NCBI GenBank assembly: GCA_965250215.1
Contig: CBDFNN010000003.1
Span: forward strand, 1-64,000
DNA length: 64,000 nt
Reading direction: 5' to 3'
From: CBDFNN01 sp965250215
GTDB lineage: Bacteria > Bacteroidota > Rhodothermia > Rhodothermales > DATKEJ01
Shown here: positions 18,731 through 27,610 of the stretch, piece after piece
Layout: every line of letters starts with the position of its first letter
Numbering within the stretch: the first letter of the stretch is position 1
Notes under the pieces: generated by a model
What the model was told of the DNA's origin: nothing
Databases searched by the model: none
Seen by the model: the letters and a program-made list of their open reading frames with translations, nothing else
Translations under genes and position numbers: made by a program

Positions 18731-18755
18731 GTTCCGTGTGCCGTTTTCTGTGTTC
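18731..18755. repeat. GTTCCGTGTGCCG-type intergenic repeat
   Basis: GTTCCGTGTGCCGTTTTC followed by TGTGTTC, right after the 5' end of the small lipoprotein gene. A near copy lies at 56786-56824, and complementary words lie at 37301-37327 and 59757-59795. Confidence 0.75.
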
Positions 18756-18830
18756 AGAAGAATTTAGGAGATTCTTAAACAAGATCTAGTGTAATAGCGT
18801 GACACCCGCGATCTATTCTAAAAGTCCACC

Positions 18831-18887
18831 GGAAATCGGAGTATCGGAAATTCGATCTGACAATCCGATGTTCTGAAAATCTGACCT
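18831..18887. repeat. CGGAAATCGGAGTATCGGA-type intergenic repeat
   Basis: Words such as CGGAGTATCGGA and ATCTGACAATCCGAT recur at the 3' end of the barrel gene. The CGGAGTATCGGA word reappears as an array at 63750-63783. Confidence 0.65.
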
Positions 18888-18893
18888 TCTGCT

Positions 18894-21395
18894 CTATCCC
18901 TCCATCTCCATGTCACCACCACCGCCTCCTCCGTCAGGACGCCCACCTGAATTTTGACGTCTCTTAGGCGACTTTCCAAAGTTGTACTGGAAGGATACGT
19001 AGGCGACTCTCGCATCAAAGACTCTATCCATAGACATGTAAAACTCGGGTGAATCTCGATACAATTTGAATTTCATGGTGCCGAAGATATCATTCATCCG
19101 GAAGCTCAAACTGGCCTTGTCATCCATTAGCTTTTGCTTGATGGCTAGATTGCCGCGATGAAAAGCCTCCATTCGACCGTATTCGATTTTCATGGGAGCT
19201 CTATAGTACTGAGAATACTGAATGTCTAGTGATGGCGTCACGGCATAGCTGGCATTCATTCTTCCTGACCATCCAAAGGCTTTGTTAGTCAAATCCTCAT
19301 TCACATTGGTGCCATCTGAGACAACTTGGAAAGCCGTGATATTGGCGAATGCATTGAACTTTCGGCCGATTCTGTAGGTCGTGATGAACTCAGATCCCCA
19401 GGACTCACGTGTATCGAAATTTTCGTAAGTCAAGGTTATCACTCCGTTTCCGTCAATGGTTTGGACGCGAGAAAAAGCGTCGATAGTCTTGCGATAGAAT
19501 GGAGTTAGAGTAAAAGAAGCCGTCTCGGTAAATTGTGTATAGCCGGCCTCCATCGAGTGAGTGTACTCAGGCTTGATGTATGGATTTCCGACCCTTCTTG
19601 AGAAAGCATCGTCCTGTGAACTGAATGGGTTTAGCATTCGAGTTCGGGGTCGATTGATTCTCTTGCTATAGCTCAACTTGAAAGTCTTAGCAGGGCTGAT
19701 TTCATAGGTAGCAAAAGCACTCGGGAAGTAGCTAAAAGTGTTGTTGTCGAAAGACTCTTCCGTCGTCAACAAGCTAAAGGTCGTGTTTGATTGCTCAGCT
19801 CGCACTCCTATCTGTGTCTTAATTTTTCCGAGGTCGTGTCCGTAGATGGCATAAGCAGCGTTGTCCAATCGTCGATAGTCGAACTCGTTATTCAGATTAA
19901 GATCTGGGAGGTAAGCTCCTGCGTCCTCGTTATAAGTCTCGGAGAAAAGATTGTTGTTGAGATCGATAATTCTGCTGACTCCACCCACTTCAAATCTTCC
20001 ACTAAGTCCTACAGGCCTCATATAGTCGATATTCAATTTTCCTTCAGATCCATTTTCATCGACTTCGTTGTTCTGGCGTTCTCGAAGAAGATCTACGGAG
20101 GCGTTGTTTAGGAAGGTGTCGTTCTCTGTAAAGACGCCATTCTCGTCCTCGACTTCTCTTTCCAATTTTGCCTCGATCGTTAGCTCATGCTGTCCGGGAG
20201 ATGTCACTCGTCGGAATGCCAATCCAATCTCTCCATCTAGATCAGTCTCCTCGCCGAGAGCGATTCGATTAAACCCGCTTAGAGGAGTTCTTGTTTGATC
20301 AAGTGTGTCATAGATATTTAACTCGCTTTCATCTCCGGCTCTGTGACTAACGTTTCCTGAGAAAGTCAGCGTGTTCATATCACTAAGCGAATAGTCGACG
20401 GTAAGCTGAGCATTGTTGGAATCTCTAAGTCGCTCCTGATCTTCAAGCTGCTCCACGAGGTCAACGGGATCTCTAAATCGATTTTCGGTAAATCGGTCTC
20501 CTCCTCCATCTCTTGAGCTGTGACGAAAGCCATAGCTCGAGAAAATATTGAGCTTTCCTTGTTGATAGTTAAGATTACCAGAGACATTGTAGTTGTCGCT
20601 CGTTCCTAGCGCGGAAGTGACGCTGCCACTCAAGCCAGCTGAGGTATTCTTCTTCATCACGATATTCAAGATTCCCGCCATTCCGTCGGGCTCATACTTT
20701 GCTGAAGGGTTAGGAATCACTTCGATCTTTTCGACCATTTCTGCCGAGAGACTTTGTAGGTAGCTGGAGAGAGCATCACCTTGAACGGGTGAGGGACGTC
20801 CATTAATAAGAACTGCGACGTTGGCGTTTCCTCGAAGGCTAAGGTTACCGTCGATATCCACCTCGACAGAGGGAATAGTTTCGAGGACATCACTTGCTGA
20901 GCCTCCTGCTGACATGGGAGAGTCGGCCGTATTGTAGACTGTTCTGTCAATGGCTACCTCGACAAATTCGCGCTCGGCCTCTACCTCGACTTCTGCCAGT
21001 TGCTGCGCATCGGTCAAGAGGAATACCGTTCCGAGGTCGACATTAGGAGTTCGGCCCGATATTTCAATATCAGACACACTAGCTGTTTGATATCCTAGGA
21101 AGCTAACTTTCGCGTAGTAGCTGCCTGGTCGAAGGCCTTCGACCTTGAACGACCCGTCTGCAAGGGAAACCGCGCCTGTTACAAGAGAAGAGTCTCTTTC
21201 GCTCCAAATGGCGATTGCTGCTGTAGGTATTTCTGTATTGTCGTCTTTGTCTACTATAACGCCAGAAATACTACCAGACGCTGCACGTGCGCCAGCACCC
21301 GCGGGTCGCTGAGCCTGCAGATCAGAGCAAAATAGGACGGCAAGGACTAAAGTGAGTCCGATTATAAAACTAGAATGCAAAAAGGTATTTTTCAC
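18894..21395 (-). CDS. Outer-membrane beta-barrel protein, TonB-receptor-like (OMP_b-brl_3 type)
   Basis: A signal peptide (TLVLAVLFCSDLQAQ) is followed by a CarboxypepD_reg-like domain (GSISGVIVDKDDNTEIPTA, SLADGSFKVEGLRPGSYYAK). A plug domain comes next (SASDVLETIPSVEVDIDGN, NVAVLINGRPSP, IEVIPNPSAKYEPDGMAG). About 600 residues of barrel strands complete the 833-residue protein. It ends in a Gly-rich acidic tail (RPDGGGGGGDMEMEG). It probably imports or binds an unknown substrate at the outer membrane. It shares architecture, but little close similarity by eye, with the barrel at 13159. Confidence 0.88.
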   Translation of the reverse strand: MKNTFLHSSFIIGLTLVLAVLFCSDLQAQRPAGAGARAASGSISGVIVDKDDNTEIPTAAIAIWSERDSSLVTGAVSLADGSFKVEGLRPGSYYAKVSFLGYQTASVSDIEISGRTPNVDLGTVFLLTDAQQLAEVEVEAEREFVEVAIDRTVYNTADSPMSAGGSASDVLETIPSVEVDIDGNLSLRGNANVAVLINGRPSPVQGDALSSYLQSLSAEMVEKIEVIPNPSAKYEPDGMAGILNIVMKKNTSAGLSGSVTSALGTSDNYNVSGNLNYQQGKLNIFSSYGFRHSSRDGGGDRFTENRFRDPVDLVEQLEDQERLRDSNNAQLTVDYSLSDMNTLTFSGNVSHRAGDESELNIYDTLDQTRTPLSGFNRIALGEETDLDGEIGLAFRRVTSPGQHELTIEAKLEREVEDENGVFTENDTFLNNASVDLLRERQNNEVDENGSEGKLNIDYMRPVGLSGRFEVGGVSRIIDLNNNLFSETYNEDAGAYLPDLNLNNEFDYRRLDNAAYAIYGHDLGKIKTQIGVRAEQSNTTFSLLTTEESFDNNTFSYFPSAFATYEISPAKTFKLSYSKRINRPRTRMLNPFSSQDDAFSRRVGNPYIKPEYTHSMEAGYTQFTETASFTLTPFYRKTIDAFSRVQTIDGNGVITLTYENFDTRESWGSEFITTYRIGRKFNAFANITAFQVVSDGTNVNEDLTNKAFGWSGRMNASYAVTPSLDIQYSQYYRAPMKIEYGRMEAFHRGNLAIKQKLMDDKASLSFRMNDIFGTMKFKLYRDSPEFYMSMDRVFDARVAYVSFQYNFGKSPKRRQNSGGRPDGGGGGGDMEMEG

Positions 21396-21620
21396 GATTA
21401 TTGATTATCTCTCTGTAAAGGATTTACCCGTTATAAGAGAGGATATTGGGCAAGATTCAGCTGTGATTTCCAACTGCACGGGAGCGTCATGAACCTGCTC
21501 TGGGGTGAAAACAACGGTAGAGTCCTTAGTATCTGAGTGCCTATTTTGATGTATGGCATTCGAGAGCTGAGTTGGAGAGAATGCATGCCAGCAAGGACAA
21601 CAATTCAATTAGATTAGAAA

Positions 21621-23201
21621 ATGAAAATCAAAATCAATTCAGGCCTATTGATCGCTACACTCGCCTTTTTATTGCCATTCAATCTTGGATGCCAGGGAGT
21701 GGATTCGAGCTTAGACATTAGTCATGGATCAATTCAATTAGAAAATGGAAGTGTTGTAGGGAAGAAGGGATTGAGTGACTCCGTCAATGTCTATCTAGGT
21801 ATTCCATTTGCCGCCCCGCCTATTGGAGATCTAAGATGGAAGGAACCCCAGGCTGTCACCCCATGGAGTGAGACACTCATGGCTCAGACAATGCCGGCCG
21901 GATGTATTCAGGTGGTTCAAGGGTCACGTTTGCCATGGTCGGAGGATTTCATGCACCAAGGAGAAATCAGCGAGGACTGTCTCTATTTGAATGTGTGGAC
22001 AGCGGCCATCAGGGCAGATGAAAAGAGGCCAGTTATGGTCTATATATATGGTGGAGGCTTTAACGAAGGATCAAATTCTGTCTCTTTATACGATGGAGAG
22101 GAGTTGGCAAAGAAGGGAGTCGTATTGGTTGGCGTAAACTACAGAGTCGGTGTTCTCGGACTATTTACACACCCGGAACTGACCGCTGAGTCTCCAAATA
22201 AGACGTCAGGAAATTATGGTCTCTTCGATCAGGTTGCTGCATTGCGTTGGATCCGAGATAACATCTCAGCATTTGGCGGTGATCCAGACCAAGTAACGAT
22301 ATTTGGTCAGTCCGCTGGAGGGATGTCAGTAGCTGTTTTGATGCAGTCAAAGCTTTCAGAAGGCCTATTAAATAGAGCCATTATTCAAAGTGGCCCGGGC
22401 CTTTTCCCAGCAAATATGTTGTCTGCGCCTTTAGCGACGGGCGAGGAAAGAGGAATTGAATTTGCAAAGACAGCAAAGGCCGAGACACTTGCGGACTTGC
22501 GCTCGATGAGTTCAGATGAGTTGATGGAAGTGTCCAAAAATGCACCAAGATTCGGACTAGTGGCCGATGCCTATTTGATTGATCCAGATGGAATGGTCAA
22601 TAATCAAGTTGATGTCATGAATGGATTCACAGCTGACGATTTCGGCACCGGTGGAGAGTTCAGCGCATCCGATTCCACAGTTGGAGCCTATTTAAAGGGG
22701 GCTCGAGCCCAATACAAGTTGAAGTCCAACGACTTCCTTTCTCTCTACAAAGCTGACTCAGACGAAGACGTCCCAAAGCTTTTAAAGAGTGGCGGTAGAG
22801 ACCGAGCAAGATTGGCCTTACATCAATGGGCCGAAGCACAAAGCAGTCTCAGCGACAATGTATACACCTACTTTTTTCGTCGTGCGATTCCTTGGCCGGA
22901 AGAGCCTCAATTTGGTGCCTTTCACACAGGAGAGATCCCATACGTGTTCAACAACTTGCACATTCTGGATCGACCTTGGGAGGAAGTTGATCACGTAGTT
23001 GCTGATCAGATGTCGTCCTACTTTTCCAATTTTGCAAAGACAGGCGATCCAAATGGACCTGAATTACCACCTTGGCCACGCTTTGAATCAGAAGTTGCCG
23101 TTACGATGCGGATTGGTGAGAAGACGGGTCAAATGCCAATTGCTGGACCGGAGGAGCTTCAGTTTTGGACGGATGTATTTGAAGAGCGATCAACTAATTA
23201 G
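21621..23201 (+). CDS. Carboxylesterase type B lipoprotein
   Basis: A lipoprotein signal ends at LPFNLGCQGV. The alpha/beta-hydrolase body follows the type B carboxylesterase pattern: YLGIPFAAPPIGDLRWKEPQ, EDCLYLNVWT, PVMVYIYGGGFNEGS (oxyanion hole) and the nucleophile elbow TIFGQSAGGMSV near residue 235. A catalytic His is likely in GAFHTGEIPYVFNN. The length (526 aa) is normal. It is probably an envelope-anchored esterase; the substrate is unknown. It is read away from the barrel gene at 18894. Confidence 0.9.
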   Translation: MKIKINSGLLIATLAFLLPFNLGCQGVDSSLDISHGSIQLENGSVVGKKGLSDSVNVYLGIPFAAPPIGDLRWKEPQAVTPWSETLMAQTMPAGCIQVVQGSRLPWSEDFMHQGEISEDCLYLNVWTAAIRADEKRPVMVYIYGGGFNEGSNSVSLYDGEELAKKGVVLVGVNYRVGVLGLFTHPELTAESPNKTSGNYGLFDQVAALRWIRDNISAFGGDPDQVTIFGQSAGGMSVAVLMQSKLSEGLLNRAIIQSGPGLFPANMLSAPLATGEERGIEFAKTAKAETLADLRSMSSDELMEVSKNAPRFGLVADAYLIDPDGMVNNQVDVMNGFTADDFGTGGEFSASDSTVGAYLKGARAQYKLKSNDFLSLYKADSDEDVPKLLKSGGRDRARLALHQWAEAQSSLSDNVYTYFFRRAIPWPEEPQFGAFHTGEIPYVFNNLHILDRPWEEVDHVVADQMSSYFSNFAKTGDPNGPELPPWPRFESEVAVTMRIGEKTGQMPIAGPEELQFWTDVFEERSTN

Positions 23202-23381
23202 GCCGATTCAGAGAGAATCAGAGTCGCCCCAATTACTGGATAGCACTCAGCAGTAGAATTGAAATCTTTGAATGACGCTTTGTCCGACTGTGATGCAGAT
23301 GAAACATAGGTCAATGCACTTGGCAAATAATGAAAGACCTTTATTGAAATTCCTAGATTCAAAGAACAAAGTGACAATTTA

Positions 23382-24551
23382 ATGGAGGACACAACTTTAG
23401 AATTCAAATCTATTCCGAAAGCGAAATGGGCTGAAAGGCTCATCGTTGTCGGTTTTTGGGTGCTGCTTTTCGCTTTATCAATCGTTCAGCGTGCAACCAG
23501 CCCACGTGGCCCTGAGGGCTTGACGACTCCTGAGATATTTTACACAGGAATAGAATACTTCTCTTGGCTCTTAATCACGCCTGTCGTCTTTTGGTTAGTC
23601 AGACGTTATAGTTTTGATCGGGGCGATTGGCCTCGAAAGGTACTTTTGCATGTTGGCTTTGCTCTGTTTTTTGCCACCGTCATGCAAGTCATCACTCGGG
23701 AAGCCTTCTATACCTTCATTCACACAGGTGAGCGATTTGGTAGCCTAGGCGAAAGCTTGATTGGCCTTCGATTCCTGGACGAACTCTTTGTATACCTTTT
23801 CATTCTTTTTGCAGGATTTGCTCGCGACTATTTCTATCGATATAGAGATAGATTGCAGGAGACGGTAACCTTGAAGACACAATCTGCGGAGCTTCATGCA
23901 CAGCTTGCGGAGGCAAAGTTGAGGGCGTTGCAAATGCAGCTCAATCCGCACTTTCTCTTCAATACTTTGAATGCGATATCAACACTGATAGATCGAAATC
24001 CGGGCAAGGCGAAAAGCATGATCTCCATGTTGAGTGACCTACTGCGTTACACTCTAGACTCGGGAGAGACGCAAACGGTTACTATTGAAAACGAACTGCA
24101 ATTTCTCAGAAAATATTTAGCTATTCAGGAAGTTCGTTTTGGAGATCGACTCAAGATCGTCGAGAAAGTCGAAGAGGAAGTTATGCCGGCGATGGTACCA
24201 AGCTTCATTCTACAGCCGATCGTAGAGAACAGCATAAAGCATGGTGTCACCCAGATCGTGGACGAAGGGAAAATAACGATCGAGGTTTCGAAGACAGCTC
24301 GATATCTCAACATTTTGATTTCGGACAATGGACCCGGCTTGACGACAAACGGTGATAATGGTGATTCTTCAACAAAGGGCGGACTTGGCTTGAAGAACAC
24401 ACGCGAAAGGCTAAAAGGCCTCTATGGTGATGACCATAAATTCGAAATTCGAAACGGAACAGACGGTGGTGCTGAAGTGAACATTCGTCTTCCATTTGAA
24501 AGTTCGACGGAGTTGCGTGTTGAAGAAATAGGAAGCGTTGGTAATAGCTAA
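23382..24551 (+). CDS. LytS-type membrane sensor histidine kinase
   Basis: Four membrane helices occupy the first 150 residues (LIVVGFWVLLFALSIVQ, SWLLITPVVFWLV, VLLHVGFALFFATVMQV, LFVYLFILFAGFARDYF). A short coiled coil follows. The His_kinase domain has the phosphoacceptor in LNPHFLFNTLNAIS, and the HATPase domain has PIVENSIKHGV, ISDNGPGL and GLGLKNTRERL. No extracytoplasmic sensor domain is visible, so the signal may be sensed in the membrane. The stop codon overlaps the start of the response regulator by one base, so the two form one operon and one signalling pair. Confidence 0.93.
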   Translation: MEDTTLEFKSIPKAKWAERLIVVGFWVLLFALSIVQRATSPRGPEGLTTPEIFYTGIEYFSWLLITPVVFWLVRRYSFDRGDWPRKVLLHVGFALFFATVMQVITREAFYTFIHTGERFGSLGESLIGLRFLDELFVYLFILFAGFARDYFYRYRDRLQETVTLKTQSAELHAQLAEAKLRALQMQLNPHFLFNTLNAISTLIDRNPGKAKSMISMLSDLLRYTLDSGETQTVTIENELQFLRKYLAIQEVRFGDRLKIVEKVEEEVMPAMVPSFILQPIVENSIKHGVTQIVDEGKITIEVSKTARYLNILISDNGPGLTTNGDNGDSSTKGGLGLKNTRERLKGLYGDDHKFEIRNGTDGGAEVNIRLPFESSTELRVEEIGSVGNS

Positions 24552-25318
24552 TGACCGAGGACAGAAAAATACGTGTTGTTTTGGCCGATGATGAGCCCTT
24601 GGCGCGCGAAGGTCTCGCTGACTTGCTGGCCCAAATCGATGATATCGAATTGGTAGCATCAGCCAGAAATGGTGCCGAAGCCATTGAGATGATTGTCGAC
24701 AAGAAACCGGACCTCGTTTTTTTAGATATCGAAATGCCACTGAAGACGGGTCTTGAGGTAGTTGGAGAAATTGGACCAGAAAATATGCCTGCTGTCATAT
24801 TCTCTACTGCATATGATCAATATGCCATTGAGGCTTTTGAGCTCGCTGCGATAGATTATGTCCTTAAGCCTCTCGATCCAGATCGTCTTGCAGCTGCCAT
24901 AGATCGTGTGCGCAAAGGTCGCGGTGCTTCTACCAATGTGGAGCGTCTTTCCGATGTGCTTCCCTCCGATCGGCCGAAATATTTACAGCGTATCGCTGTG
25001 GAGAAGAGAGGCCAAGAAAAGATATTGGAAGTGGGATCAATCGATTTCATTTCTGCCAGTGGACCCTACGCTGAGATCTATGTTGGTGAGACGATGTACC
25101 TCGTCCGTGTTAGGATGCAGACCTTGGAGGATCGGCTCGATCCAAAGAAGTTCTTCCGTATTCACCGCAGCACGATCGTGCGTATGGAGGAAATCGATAC
25201 TCTTGTCAATGGCTCAGGCGGTGACTATTCGATTCTTATGAGGAATGGTAAGCGTCTCAAGATTGGCCGGGGTCGGCGGGATGCCCTACGAGAGAGCCTA
25301 GGATTGGATAATCTCTAG
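24551..25318 (+). CDS. LytTR-family response regulator
   Basis: The receiver domain carries the acidic pocket VVLADDEPLAR, the phosphoacceptor Asp in LVFLDIEMP near residue 58, and KPLDPDRL. The C-terminal LytTR DNA-binding domain contains FFRIHRSTIVRMEEI and YSILMRNGKRLKIGRGRR. It is the partner of the kinase immediately upstream. LytTR regulators bind paired direct repeats; no such operator was identified in this window. Confidence 0.93.
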   Translation: MTEDRKIRVVLADDEPLAREGLADLLAQIDDIELVASARNGAEAIEMIVDKKPDLVFLDIEMPLKTGLEVVGEIGPENMPAVIFSTAYDQYAIEAFELAAIDYVLKPLDPDRLAAAIDRVRKGRGASTNVERLSDVLPSDRPKYLQRIAVEKRGQEKILEVGSIDFISASGPYAEIYVGETMYLVRVRMQTLEDRLDPKKFFRIHRSTIVRMEEIDTLVNGSGGDYSILMRNGKRLKIGRGRRDALRESLGLDNL

Positions 25319-25451
25319 CTGATTTAGAGAGGTAGAGAGGTAGAGAATTTACCGGTCGTTTAGTCCAAAGCTATTGAAGTCAGGCACCTTTGTTCGAAGT
25401 ATTATTCCCTTCACTGTGAACCACAAACCACGAAGGTTTTTTGCATACCAA

Positions 25452-25482
25452 GGGAATGAATGAAACTCTCCCTTCGTCAAAG
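25452..25482 (+). promoter_or_regulatory. Candidate ECF-sigma promoter upstream of second Spy-like gene
   Basis: GGGAATGAAT, 12 bases, TTCGTCAAAG, with GGAAT to CGTC spacing of 17 bases exactly as at 11732 and 26315. The predicted start near 25485 leaves a leader of about 45 bases to the ATG at 25530. The upstream gap from 25319 also has a short GAGAGGTA direct repeat. Confidence 0.55.
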
Positions 25483-25529
25483 TCGCAGAACGGGGACACA
25501 CCGTTACAATCAATTAAACGAAAGAGAAA

Positions 25530-26312
25530 ATGAAAGCAACATCAATATCAAGACTAGGATTGGTCTTTTTGATTTCACTGGCTCTTGTGGGTCCCGCAGA
25601 GGCGCAAGAGAGGAATAGAAAGGATCGCCAAGAAAGTCGACTTCACATGCTAGACCATGTCTTGGATCTAACGGATGAGCAGAAGGCTCAGATCGAGAAA
25701 ATTCGAGAGGAGGGAAAGGCTCAAGCAAATGCTGCGCGCGAAGAGTCAAAGGCCGCATTTGAAGCCGTACTGACGGATAGTCAAAAAGCAGAATTGGAGG
25801 AATGGGAAAGCGAGCACGGGAATCGTTTTGCAACACGATCGCGTGCTAGGCGAAATGCCAGAGCTTCTCGAAGCGGTCGTTCAGTCCGAGGTGGTCGTTC
25901 AGTCAGAAGTGCTCGTTCAGTCCGAAGTGGTCGCTCAGTTCGAAGTGCTCGTTCAGTTCGACGAGGTGATAGGGGAATGCAAAACCACAGAACTCGTGGT
26001 CGAGATCGAGCCGCTGGCCTTATTGGCCTTGTGACCCGACATCTCGATCTAAGCGATGCTCAAAAGGATCAGTTCAAAACTTTACGCCAGGGTCAGCTTG
26101 AATCGAATAGGGCTTTTCTCGAGACGATTAAAGAAAAGAGCGCGGAGGAAAAGAAAGAAGCTATCGAGGCGAAAAGAGTTGAGATGGAAGCCAAGATCGC
26201 CGAAATTTTGACGGATGAACAAGAAGCCAAGTTGGCCGAAATAAAAGAGAATGGTTCGGAGAAAAGAGGCCGAAGAGGAAATCGAAGAAGTTTCCGCCGA
26301 GCTAGCAGGTAG
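25530..26312 (+). CDS. Tandem Spy/CpxP-like protein with Arg/Ser repeat linker
   Basis: After a signal peptide (LVFLISLALVGPAEAQ), the protein has two LTXXQ modules. The first (DLTDEQKAQIEKIREEGK, LTDSQKAELEEW) covers about residues 45-95. The second (DLSDAQKDQFKTLRQGQ, LTDEQEAKLAEIKENG) covers about 175-245. Between them lies a strongly basic linker made of repeated SVRSGR/SVRSAR units, encoded by 18-bp DNA repeats around 25870-25960. The C-terminus is also Arg-rich. Ordinary Spy/CpxP proteins are about 150 residues, so this is an internal duplication. It probably acts in the periplasm as a chaperone or binds polyanions (inference). Confidence 0.7.
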   Translation: MKATSISRLGLVFLISLALVGPAEAQERNRKDRQESRLHMLDHVLDLTDEQKAQIEKIREEGKAQANAAREESKAAFEAVLTDSQKAELEEWESEHGNRFATRSRARRNARASRSGRSVRGGRSVRSARSVRSGRSVRSARSVRRGDRGMQNHRTRGRDRAAGLIGLVTRHLDLSDAQKDQFKTLRQGQLESNRAFLETIKEKSAEEKKEAIEAKRVEMEAKIAEILTDEQEAKLAEIKENGSEKRGRRGNRRSFRRASR

Positions 26313-26314
26313 TT

Positions 26315-26345
26315 GGGAATGAATAACGGAGTCAATTCGTCAAAG
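26315..26345 (+). promoter_or_regulatory. Third ECF-like element, just after the Spy-like gene
   Basis: GGGAATGAAT, 12 bases, TTCGTCAAAG, identical in spacing to the copies at 11732 and 25452, beginning two bases after the stop codon. No plus-strand gene follows within 1.2 kb, but a terminator does, about 70 bases downstream. Confidence 0.5.
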
Positions 26346-26347
26346 GA

Positions 26348-26425
26348 GAAGTGATCAGGATCTGCTTTCGGCACTATTGCAGATTTTGATTCGAAGCCGG
26401 TTCTCGCAAGAGGGTCGGCTTTTTT
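26348..26425 (+). ncRNA. Possible small RNA between ECF-like element and terminator
   Basis: The segment is bounded by the ECF-like element at 26315-26345 and the terminator at 26394-26425 and would yield an RNA of about 75 nt. It contains only a 12-codon GTG-initiated frame. The alternative is that the terminator simply serves the Spy-like gene. Confidence 0.3.
26394..26425 (+). terminator. Rho-independent terminator
   Basis: AAGCCG and CGGCTT form the outer stem, CTC and GAG form an inner stem, and six T follow. There is no T-run on the other strand, so it acts on plus-strand transcripts. Confidence 0.75.
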
Positions 26426-26478
26426 GTCGCTTGTAGACTAGCTCGAGCGACACCTAGATAATCTGGTATATATTGACC

Positions 26479-27477
26479 TTAAGCCAGGGCCAATTCTCGA
26501 TTATATTTCTTCCTGTATTCCAAGGGCGACAGCCCGGTATATTTCCTGAACATGTTTCTGAAGGCCTTGCTGTCGATGTATCCCATATCATACATCACTT
26601 GGGTGATATTGTCTGTTGAGGATTCAAGACGTTTTTTCGCCGCTTCAATTTTTACTCGCTGAATATATTCAAGAGGCGTGTTGGCGGTCGCTTTTTTGAA
26701 CCGTCTAAGGAAGCTTCTGCTGCTGACGGCAAAGCGCGTTGCCAGGTCGTCGATGTTTAGCTTCTGATCGAAGTTGCTTTCTATATACGCCTGCGCATTT
26801 TTAATTGCTTCGTCGTCATGATTCTTCTGTCCGTTGAAGATCATGAAATGACTTTGCTCTATTCGGTCAAGTTCAATTTCAGATACCTTAGAACACCAGA
26901 TTGCGGTTTCTCTTCCGCAATATTTTTCAATCAGATAGAGCATGAAATTCAAAAACGAATAGGCTCCTCCACTAGAGTATATGCCCCGGTCCTCGCTGAT
27001 GATCATTTCCGGCATTAATTGAACTTTAGGATAGCGCTCGCGGAATAAGTCTTGTACCGTCCAGTGCGTGGCACAAGACTTTCCATTTAGTAAGCCAGTT
27101 TCAGCCAGTAGCAAAGCGCCTTTACACAGACTGGCAATTTCTGCGTCGTTTTTGATTCGCTGCTTCTTTATCCATGGAATAAAGGCTCTGTTATTCTCAA
27201 TTTCCTTCTCCAGATTTCCGCTGATCGCGGTCACGATAATCAGATCAGTTCTTTTGACCTCATCGATGGTTTTTGACGGCGTCACTTGGAAAAGTCCACG
27301 GTAGCTGACCGGCTCGTGGGTGAGGCCCACAAGGTCAATGTAGAAGTAGTCTTCTTTGAGTTTCTTAGTCCGTTTGTAATGTGCGTTTGCCATTTTTAAC
27401 AGACCGTATGATCCGACAATGGTATCCAGGATGGCATCTCCCGCAGGAATAAGGATGCTAATGTGTTTTGTAGGCAT
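26479..27477 (-). CDS. GlxA-type transcriptional regulator (DJ-1/PfpI domain plus AraC helix-turn-helix)
   Basis: The N-terminal 200 residues form a DJ-1/PfpI-like class I amidotransferase fold (ISILIPAGDAILDTIVGSYG, EIASLCKGALLLAETGLL), with Cys at the nucleophile-elbow position. The C-terminal 100 residues are an AraC domain (NIDDLATRFAVSSRSFLRRF, ITQVMYDMGYIDSKAFRNMF). An in-frame ATG 72 bases upstream exists, but MPTKHISILIP at 27477 matches the family start. It is divergent from the monooxygenase-like gene and probably regulates it from the shared 130-base gap. Confidence 0.9.
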   Translation of the reverse strand: MPTKHISILIPAGDAILDTIVGSYGLLKMANAHYKRTKKLKEDYFYIDLVGLTHEPVSYRGLFQVTPSKTIDEVKRTDLIIVTAISGNLEKEIENNRAFIPWIKKQRIKNDAEIASLCKGALLLAETGLLNGKSCATHWTVQDLFRERYPKVQLMPEMIISEDRGIYSSGGAYSFLNFMLYLIEKYCGRETAIWCSKVSEIELDRIEQSHFMIFNGQKNHDDEAIKNAQAYIESNFDQKLNIDDLATRFAVSSRSFLRRFKKATANTPLEYIQRVKIEAAKKRLESSTDNITQVMYDMGYIDSKAFRNMFRKYTGLSPLEYRKKYNRELALA

Positions 27478-27610
27478 AATTAAAGGTATGCTTATCTCGC
27501 GGCGTAAACAACCCTTTAGTATGTCGTAAAAGACACCTGTCGAGAGCATGAGAAAGCCATACTATTGTATTGTTCGATCACGATCTATAAACAAGACCAA
27601 GGTAGTAGAA

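Noticed and set aside
25828..26034. Frame with VVQSEV repeats inside the Spy-like gene
   Set aside because: It is the out-of-frame reading of the 18-bp repeats that encode SVRSGR in the real gene.
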